Part shown: in pieces, positions 1 through 5,312 of the stretch
Layout: every line of letters begins with the position of its first letter
How positions within the stretch are numbered: position 1 is the first letter of the stretch
Origin: NAK82 sp036172345
GTDB lineage: Bacteria > Chloroflexota > Anaerolineae > 4572-78 > NAK82
DNA: 10,520 nucleotides
Direction of reading: 5' to 3'
Assembly (NCBI GenBank): GCA_036172345.1
Contig: JASFBB010000332.1
Span: forward strand, 1-10,520
Notes under the pieces: generated by a model
The model's database searches: none
What the model saw: only the letters and a program-made list of their open reading frames with translations
Told to the model about the DNA's origin: nothing
Made by a program: the position numbers and the translations under genes

Positions 1-573
1 CTCTTCGACGCGATCACCATGGTGCGGGTGATGCACCACCTGGCCGATGTGCCGCGTGCCCTTGCCGAGCTGCACCGCGTCGCGCGGCCGGACGGCATTG
101 CTGTCATCGAACACGCCAATAAGCGCCACTGGAAAGCCATCGCCCGCTGGCTGCTGCGCCGTCAATCCTGGAACCCCTTCGACCTCCAACCGGTTGAGTT
201 CGCCCCCCTGCACTTCGACTTCCATCCCGCCTGGATACGTCAGCGCCTTTATGAAGCCGGCTTCGCCGTCGAGCGGACGCACAGCGTCTCCCATTTCCGT
301 CTTGAGCGGCTCAAACGTGTCCTCCCGCCTACCTGGCTCGCTGCCCTCGACGGCGTGCTCCAACCCAGTGGCGCCTGGCTGCAGTTTACTCCCAGCCTCT
401 TTCTGCGCGTCCGTGCCCTCAAACCGCCCACGACACCACCGGAAGCGTTCTTCATCTGTCCGACTTGCCATCATCCCGAACTCATTGCTGCCCCTGAACA
501 TCTCCGCTGCCCCCAGTGCGGCAGCCGCTGGTCGATGGTGGACGGCATCTATGACCTGCGCACTCCATGTTGA
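1..573 (+). CDS. Class I SAM-dependent methyltransferase with C-terminal Trm112-like zinc ribbon (5' partial)
   Basis: The reading frame is open from base 1, so the start and the SAM-binding motif I (glycine-rich loop) lie outside the window. What remains begins LFDAITMVRVMHHLAD, followed by ALAELHRVARPDG. This is the usual post-motif region of Methyltransf_11-type enzymes, where a conserved HHL and an 'E..RV.rPGG' strand close the Rossmann fold. The tail (about nt 457-560) holds CPTC, 13 residues, CPQC, then GSRWSMVDGIYDL. The spacing and the 'dGIydL' ending match Trm112/UPF0434-type zinc ribbons, which elsewhere act as separate activators of methyltransferases. The substrate cannot be told from the sequence; RNA, lipid and small-molecule acceptors are all possible. 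The stop codon at 571-573 overlaps the promoter of the next gene, so this is the last gene of its own unit or is read through into xpt. Confidence 0.82.
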   Translation, partial: LFDAITMVRVMHHLADVPRALAELHRVARPDGIAVIEHANKRHWKAIARWLLRRQSWNPFDLQPVEFAPLHFDFHPAWIRQRLYEAGFAVERTHSVSHFRLERLKRVLPPTWLAALDGVLQPSGAWLQFTPSLFLRVRALKPPTTPPEAFFICPTCHHPELIAAPEHLRCPQCGSRWSMVDGIYDLRTPC

Positions 574-600
574 CCTGCCACGTGTATTTGGTGGTATAAT
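570..600 (+). promoter_or_regulatory. Sigma-70-type promoter for xpt-guaA with extended -10
   Basis: A perfect TATAAT lies at 595-600, preceded by TGG (592-594), which makes an extended -10. A TTGACC at 570-575 serves as -35 with a 19-nt spacer; that is longer than the ideal 17, but the extended -10 can compensate. The -35 overlaps the stop codon of the upstream methyltransferase. Transcription would start near 606-608 and give a leader of about 55 nt. That leader is too short for a purine riboswitch aptamer plus an expression platform, and I see none of the aptamer's conserved core. Confidence 0.6.
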
Positions 601-646
601 AGCCCTTAAGTCATAACCTTCCCGATTGCCACATCGCACCCAGCCA

Positions 647-654
647 GAGAGGAG
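647..654 (+). promoter_or_regulatory. Ribosome binding site of xpt
   Basis: GAGAGGAG ends 6 nt before the GTG at 661 and 12 nt before the ATG at 667. The spacing favours GTG. The ATG would place MEALK at the N-terminus, exactly as in Bacillus subtilis Xpt, so the start remains ambiguous by two codons. Confidence 0.6.
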
Positions 655-660
655 TATAGA

Positions 661-1236
661 GTGCACATGGAAGCCCTGAAGCAACGCATCCTTCGCGAAG
701 GCAAGGACCTGGGCAATGGCATCCTCAAGGTCGACAGCTTCATCAACCATCAGGTGGACGCTCCCTTCATGCTGGCCGTGGGCGGTGCCCTGGCGGCGCA
801 CTTCGGTGCTATGGGCGTCAATAAGGTGCTCACCGCCGAGATATCTGGCATTGCCCCTGCACTGACCACTGCGCTGGCGTTGGGTGTGCCAGTGGTCTAT
901 GCGCGCAAGACCAAGCCGGTCACTATGCCAGAGAATATTTACATCGCCACAGCGCCCTCGCACACCAAGGGCGAAATGGTGCACCTGATGGTGTCGCCCG
1001 AATTCCTCGGCCCGCAGGATAAGGTGCTCATCGTGGACGACTTCTTAGCACGTGGCAAGACGATCCACGCTCTTGTGCAGCTGGCTATGCAGGCGGGCGC
1101 CGAGATCAGGGGCATCGGTGTGGTGATCGAGAAGGCATTTGAGCGCGGGCGCGAGGAGCTCGCTTACCTCAATGTGCCTATCTACGCCTTAGCGGTTATC
1201 ACAACGATGAACAACGGCTATATTGAATTTGCCTAA
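661..1236 (+). CDS. xpt: Xanthine phosphoribosyltransferase
   Basis: This enzyme transfers ribose 5-phosphate from PRPP to xanthine, giving XMP and pyrophosphate (purine salvage, cytosol). The 191-residue product matches the usual Xpt length of about 190. It has the Xpt N-terminus MEALKQRI (from residue 3), the LKVDSFINHQVD segment (residues 22-33), the SGIAPALTTALALGVPVVYARK region (62-83) and the PRPP-binding motif VLIVDDFLARGKT (122-134) with its paired aspartates. The late GIGVVIEKAFERGREEL segment is also typical of Xpt and distinguishes it from adenine PRT and from PurR-type regulators, which carry an added N-terminal DNA-binding domain not present here. guaA follows after 6 nt, and its enzyme consumes the XMP made here, so the two are almost certainly co-transcribed from the promoter at 570-600. 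Start is GTG 661, or ATG 667. Confidence 0.94.
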   Translation: MHMEALKQRILREGKDLGNGILKVDSFINHQVDAPFMLAVGGALAAHFGAMGVNKVLTAEISGIAPALTTALALGVPVVYARKTKPVTMPENIYIATAPSHTKGEMVHLMVSPEFLGPQDKVLIVDDFLARGKTIHALVQLAMQAGAEIRGIGVVIEKAFERGREELAYLNVPIYALAVITTMNNGYIEFA

Positions 1237-1242
1237 GCGTCT

Positions 1243-2802
1243 ATGGTGGCACATGAAACCGTCGTCGTCCTTGACTTTGGCTCACAGTACAGCCAGCTGA
1301 TCGCGCGGCGGGTGCGTGAGGCGGCCGTCTATTGCGAGCTGGTGCCCTATCACACGCCCGCCGAGGAGGTTATGCGCCTGCAGCCGCTCGGTTTCATCCT
1401 GAGCGGTGGGCCGGCCAGTGTGTACGCCGCCGATGCACCTCATCTGCCCGACTACGTGCTGCAGAGCGGTCGTCCCGTTTTGGGCATTTGTTATGGGATG
1501 CAGTTGCTCGCCCATCACCTGGGCGGACAGGTCGATCCAGCGCCGCAGCGCGAGTACGGGCCGGCGCGTATTGAGCTGACCGACGTGGACAATCTCCTCT
1601 TCGCCGGCGCCCGCGCCATGGCAGGAAATTCGCTGGCCGTCTGGATGAGCCACGGCGACCGCATCACCCAACTACCTTCGGGTTTCCAGGTGCTTGCCCG
1701 CTCTGCCAACAGCCCTATCGCCGCTATGGGAGATGTACAGCGCCATCTCTATGGGTTGCAGTTTCATCCTGAGGTGGTGCACACGCCACAAGGCATGCAG
1801 ATCATCAGCGCCTTTCTCTACGACATCTGCGGGTGCAAAGGTGGATGGACGCCCGGCAACTTCATCGAAGAAATGGTGCAAAGTATCCGCGCGCGCGTCG
1901 GCAACGGTCAGGTGATATGTGGCCTCTCTGGAGGTGTCGACTCGGCAGTCACTGCGACGCTCATCCACCGCGCCATTGGTGATCAGCTGACCTGCATCTT
2001 TGTCAACAACGGGTTGATGCGCCTGGGCGAGCCAGAACAAGTGGTGGCCACCTTTCGCAATCATATGGGTATGCGCCTCATCGCTGTGGACGCTACCGAA
2101 CAGTTCCTCGCCGACTTACAGGGCGTCACTGACCCTGAGCTCAAGCGCAAGCGCATCGGCGCCCGGTTCATTCGTGTCTTTGAGGCTGAGGCGGCACGGC
2201 TGGGACGGGTGGACTTCCTGGCGCAGGGCACGCTCTACCCGGATGTGATCGAGTCGACCGCGCCCGACCGTGCCGTAGCTGCCAAGATCAAAACGCACCA
2301 CAATGTGGGGGGTCTGCCGCCCGATATGCGCTTCCAACTCATCGAACCGCTGCGCTACCTCTTCAAGGATGAGGTACGTCGTGTGGGTGAAGCGTTGGGG
2401 CTGCCGCGTCAGATCGTCTGGCGGCATCCCTTCCCGGGCCCTGGCTTGGCAGTGCGTGTGCTAGGCGAGGTGACATGGGAACGTCTGGAGACATTGCGAT
2501 ATGCCGACGCCATCTTCATCGAGGAGCTATGGGCAAGTGGCTGGTACGAGCGCACTGCCCAAGCGTTTGCTGTGCTCTTGCCAGTGCAGACGGTGGGTGT
2601 GATGGGAGATGCACGCACATACGCTTATGTCGTCGCACTGCGCGCCATCACCACCGAGGACTTTATGACAGCGGACTGGGCGCGCCTGCCCGATGACCTG
2701 CTGGCGCGCGTCAGCAACCGCATTGTGAACGAGGTCAAAGGTGTCAACCGCGTCGTCTACGATATCAGCAGCAAGCCGCCCGCGACCGTAGAGTGGGAGT
2801 AA
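1243..2802 (+). CDS. guaA: GMP synthase (glutamine-hydrolysing)
   Basis: GuaA aminates XMP to GMP using ATP and ammonia released from glutamine. All three domains are present in 519 residues, the normal length. The class I glutamine amidotransferase comes first, with DFGSQYSQLIARRVRE (11-26), an oxyanion-strand ILSGGPASVY (52-61), the nucleophile Cys83 in GICYGMQ and the His175/Glu177 pair in QFHPEVV. The ATP pyrophosphatase domain follows, with the P-loop SGGVDS at 229-234. The C-terminal dimerisation domain has HPFPGPGL (395-402) and ends with the family signature SKPPATVEWE. No catalytic residue is missing. The ATG lies 6 nt after the xpt stop and has no clear Shine-Dalgarno sequence, so translation is probably coupled to xpt. 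The alternative, a stand-alone amidotransferase plus ligase, is excluded because both domains are in one chain. Confidence 0.98.
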   Translation: MVAHETVVVLDFGSQYSQLIARRVREAAVYCELVPYHTPAEEVMRLQPLGFILSGGPASVYAADAPHLPDYVLQSGRPVLGICYGMQLLAHHLGGQVDPAPQREYGPARIELTDVDNLLFAGARAMAGNSLAVWMSHGDRITQLPSGFQVLARSANSPIAAMGDVQRHLYGLQFHPEVVHTPQGMQIISAFLYDICGCKGGWTPGNFIEEMVQSIRARVGNGQVICGLSGGVDSAVTATLIHRAIGDQLTCIFVNNGLMRLGEPEQVVATFRNHMGMRLIAVDATEQFLADLQGVTDPELKRKRIGARFIRVFEAEAARLGRVDFLAQGTLYPDVIESTAPDRAVAAKIKTHHNVGGLPPDMRFQLIEPLRYLFKDEVRRVGEALGLPRQIVWRHPFPGPGLAVRVLGEVTWERLETLRYADAIFIEELWASGWYERTAQAFAVLLPVQTVGVMGDARTYAYVVALRAITTEDFMTADWARLPDDLLARVSNRIVNEVKGVNRVVYDISSKPPATVEWE

Positions 2803-2818
2803 TCACCCCCCGAGTCGA

Positions 2819-2972
2819 ATTGCGCAAACGGGTAGACCACACGTGCCGTGGAACGGCATCTGGAGGGATCACCGCTCGTAAGTGTGCGCGATGTCCAAGG
2901 GGTTGGCCAGGTGTGCTGTGGCACTGTGAGGCCGTGTCCGTCGGCAGGGGTTTGACCGTGTGGGTCGGACAC
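2819..2972 (+). other. Inverted-repeat-rich gap downstream of guaA (possible structured RNA)
   Basis: The 195-nt gap between guaA and the next gene contains several perfect or near-perfect inverted repeats. There is an 8-bp stem 2819-2826/2885-2892 (one G-T pair) that encloses a 6-bp hairpin TGCCGT-GGA-ACGGCA at 2844-2858. Weaker nested pairings lie between them (2828-2833 with 2871-2873 and 2877-2879; 2837-2839 with 2861-2863). A second element has GGCC 2905-2908/2930-2933 around GTGC-TGTG-GCAC (2913-2924). A third has GTGTCCG 2934-2940 pairing with CGGACAC 2966-2972. None is followed by a T-run, so a classical terminator is not supported. I find no -10 box here. It could be a structured leader, a processed RNA, a factor-dependent terminator, or chance pairing in GC-rich DNA. 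Confidence 0.35.
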
Positions 2973-2984
2973 AAGTGGAAAAAC

Positions 2985-2989
2985 AGGAG
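2985..2989 (+). promoter_or_regulatory. Ribosome binding site deciding the ATG at 2998
   Basis: AGGAG lies 8 nt before the ATG. A second GGAGG (2993-2997) directly abuts the ATG and is too close to serve it. It also has no suitably placed start codon downstream, as the next candidate GTG is at 3019. The first motif is therefore the likely functional site. Confidence 0.6.
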
Positions 2990-2997
2990 CGCGGAGG

Positions 2998-5133
2998 ATG
3001 AGCGGCCAGACGAAAACAGTGATGGGCGTGGTCAGCTTTGTCGGTGGCGAGTGGGTCGGCGAGTCACCCCAGGTGCTGGCGGTCAGTGAGCCTGCTGCCT
3101 TCCGTGAGGTTGCCAAGGGAGATCTGTTCATTCTGGTTGACCCTCCACAGGCAGATGTCTCGTCCTCTATCGACGCGCAAGATTGCCAAGCGCTGGCGAC
3201 AACGGTCCGCGACGCATATTACCGCTCCCCAGGCGGAGTGATTGCCAGCTTGCGACGCGCCTTGCTGACCGCGGAGCGCACGCGACCCCTCTCCGAAGTG
3301 CCCGTTGGGATGATCGTGATGGTCGTGCGCGGTGAGGATGTGTTCATCGCCAGCGTTGGGCGTGTCGCCGCGTTCTTGGTACGCAACGGCGAGGTGCAGC
3401 GCTTCCCCGATCGGGTCACAGATGCTTCGTTACTGGACGAACAACCTGGGCTGCTTTTCTTCCATACCGCCGTTCAGCCTGGCGACATGCTGGTGTTGGG
3501 CGATAGCCGTTTCAGCGCCTTGGTCACCGCTCGGGATGTTGCTGCGGCGCTGGCCCATCAGGAGGTTGAGGATGCGCTTGCCGCCTTGGGCGACTTGGTG
3601 GTCGGTGAGGATTGTACCGCTATGCTGGTGGCGCTCGAATCGGAAAAAGGGGCGCCTATGCACGCCATATCACACGCCGTTGTCCCGAAGATCTCTGCAT
3701 TCTCGCCCCATTTCGGCCGTGCTGTAGGTGTGGCCGCAAAGGGTGTGCTTGCTATGGTTATTCTGGCAGGTCGTGCCTTGCGCACTCTCCTGGTACAGAT
3801 GCTCCCGGAGCGCGGCGCTCCACTATCCGTTCCCCCCATACCAGGAGAGGAAAGAGCGGCGCATGCTGCCGAAGTGGCCTCATATCCTGTCGGTCGGACG
3901 GGGGTACCTGTCGCGTCCCAGGAGGGATTGATCCGAGACGAGGTGACAATGCCTGGCGAGGCACAAAAGCTCTGGCGCTTGATCGCCGTCATCCTCCCTT
4001 TGCTCGTCATCGGTCTGGTTGTGTTCACCTACTGGCGCGAAGGGGTGGCTGAGAAGAACACCTTTCAGATGCTTATGGAGCAGGCGCGCACTGTCTATCA
4101 ACAGGCGGTTAACGCCGACGAGCCAACAGCGCGCCGTCTATTAGACAAAGCGGTAGAACTGCTAAAGCAAGCCGCGCTTCTACACCCCGGGGATGCGGAA
4201 CACAATGCGCTGTACATACGAGTGCTGCAACATCAAGACAGGATCGACCGGGTACAACGGTTGTCATCGTTAACGCTGTTGCGTCGTTATGACACTCCTT
4301 CCGCCGTCTTGCGCCGTGTGATCAGTGATGGGTTGGACGTTTATGTACTCGACAGTGGCAATGATATCGTCTATCGTTATCGTCTGGACGAGGCGGTTGA
4401 GACGCTCACGCCGGATGAGGCTGAGGTTGTCGTGTTGCGACGTGCGCAGCGGGTGAGTAGTAATGTGGTAGGGGAGCTGGTAGATATGACCTGGGTCGCT
4501 GCCACGGCGGACCGCCAGGCGGGTGCATTGCTAATGTTGGAAGTGGGCGGCTTGTTAGAATACCTCGATCCTCGCGGCGTCACCAGCTTGGCCATTGGTG
4601 GTCGTGAGCGCTGGAAGCTACCGGTGACAGTGATGAGCTATGCGGGTAACTTTTACATCCTCGACCCGCAAGCTGGTCAGATCTTTCGCTATCGCCCTGG
4701 CGAGGGGGGCTATCCTGACCCACCAGAGGATTACTTCCCCCAGAACGGGCGCGAACTGCTGACCAATGCCGTGGATATGGCAATTGACGGCTATGTTTAT
4801 ATCTTGTATAGCACAGGCGATGTGCGCAAGTTTGAGGGGGGTAAGCCGGCGGCCTTCGAGCTGGGCGGCCTGGATCGCCCGTTCAACCACCCGGCTGCCA
4901 TCTATACAGCGCCTGACGAGCAGGTGCGCTATCTGTACATTGCGGATGCCGGCAATCGGCGCATCGTACAGCTGGAGAAGGATGGACGTTTCATACGCCA
5001 GCTTAAGCCGCCGATCGAGGGAGATGTGGACTTCGCCGATCTCCGTTCTCTCTTCGTGGACGAGATAGCGGGCAAGCTGTATCTGGTGGACAGTCGAGCA
5101 CTCTATCTGGCCCCATTGCCGCCTGAGCCATGA
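2998..5133 (+). CDS. Degenerate PP2C-like domain / membrane helix / NHL-type beta-propeller protein
   Basis: The 711-residue product has four visible parts. Residues about 10-215 resemble a PP2C (PPM) phosphatase fold: GDLFILVDPP (41-50) sits where 'GD.lf.vaDGMGG' is expected, MIVMVVRGEDVFIASVGRVA (105-124) where 'lvalirg..lyvanvGDSRa' is expected, QPGDMLVLGDS (160-170) where 'qpGD.lllcSDGl' is expected, and EDCTAML where 'DNiTvvv' is expected. The DGMGG, GDSR, SDG and DN signatures are all altered, so a working metal centre is doubtful. A proline-rich linker (272-320) leads to one membrane helix, 326-346, with basic residues before it, which suggests the N-terminus is inside. A helical, TPR-like stretch (352-422) follows. 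Residues 432-706 form a beta-propeller with several NHL-like blades, the clearest being YLYIADAGNRRIVQLEKDG near 646-662. The propeller is probably outside the cell and may bind protein or glycan. The promoter is unclear, and read-through from guaA is possible. No specific function is assigned. Confidence 0.8.
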   Translation: MSGQTKTVMGVVSFVGGEWVGESPQVLAVSEPAAFREVAKGDLFILVDPPQADVSSSIDAQDCQALATTVRDAYYRSPGGVIASLRRALLTAERTRPLSEVPVGMIVMVVRGEDVFIASVGRVAAFLVRNGEVQRFPDRVTDASLLDEQPGLLFFHTAVQPGDMLVLGDSRFSALVTARDVAAALAHQEVEDALAALGDLVVGEDCTAMLVALESEKGAPMHAISHAVVPKISAFSPHFGRAVGVAAKGVLAMVILAGRALRTLLVQMLPERGAPLSVPPIPGEERAAHAAEVASYPVGRTGVPVASQEGLIRDEVTMPGEAQKLWRLIAVILPLLVIGLVVFTYWREGVAEKNTFQMLMEQARTVYQQAVNADEPTARRLLDKAVELLKQAALLHPGDAEHNALYIRVLQHQDRIDRVQRLSSLTLLRRYDTPSAVLRRVISDGLDVYVLDSGNDIVYRYRLDEAVETLTPDEAEVVVLRRAQRVSSNVVGELVDMTWVAATADRQAGALLMLEVGGLLEYLDPRGVTSLAIGGRERWKLPVTVMSYAGNFYILDPQAGQIFRYRPGEGGYPDPPEDYFPQNGRELLTNAVDMAIDGYVYILYSTGDVRKFEGGKPAAFELGGLDRPFNHPAAIYTAPDEQVRYLYIADAGNRRIVQLEKDGRFIRQLKPPIEGDVDFADLRSLFVDEIAGKLYLVDSRALYLAPLPPEP

Positions 5134-5201
5134 TCATTTCGTCAACAAGGATAACCGTTCATAATGTGAATGGCGGAAGAGGTATTCGAAAGGCGTGGCT
5201 T

Positions 5202-5227
5202 CCCAGATCCTTGGTTCGCGATCTGGG
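5202..5227. terminator. Hairpin in the convergent gap, possible bidirectional terminator
   Basis: A perfect inverted repeat, CCCAGATC (5202-5209) and GATCTGGG (5220-5227), is extended by one more pair (5201/5228) to 9 bp with a 10-nt loop. It sits in the 162-bp gap between converging genes, where a shared transcription end is expected. Neither side has a T-run, so it is not a canonical intrinsic terminator. A weaker 5-bp repeat (CTGTC 5255-5259/GACAG 5269-5273) lies downstream. Nothing else is seen in the gap. Confidence 0.4.
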
Positions 5228-5295
5228 ACAAGCTCGTCTCAGAGATATTCCACCCTGTCTATCCATGGGACAGCTCAGATCAACCCCATACACAA

Positions 5296-5312
5296 TCAGT
5301 GTTTATCACTGA
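5296..5312 (-). other. Hairpin overlapping the stop codon of the minus-strand membrane gene
   Basis: TCAGTG (5296-5301), a 5-nt loop and CACTGA (5307-5312) form a perfect 6-bp inverted repeat covering the last codons and the TGA stop of the minus-strand gene. It may protect or end the mRNA. The stem is short and no T-run follows, so this is weak support. Confidence 0.3.

Noticed and set aside
601..660. Purine riboswitch ahead of xpt
   Set aside because: The leader is short and I cannot find the conserved aptamer core or an alternative terminator stem.
1282..2427. Several antisense open frames within guaA
   Set aside because: guaA is intact and unmistakable across the whole stretch; these are shadow frames of GC-rich coding DNA.
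2803..2997. tRNA or small protein gene in the gap
   Set aside because: There is no cloverleaf with a T-loop, and the frames here only extend from guaA or into the next gene without a convincing start.
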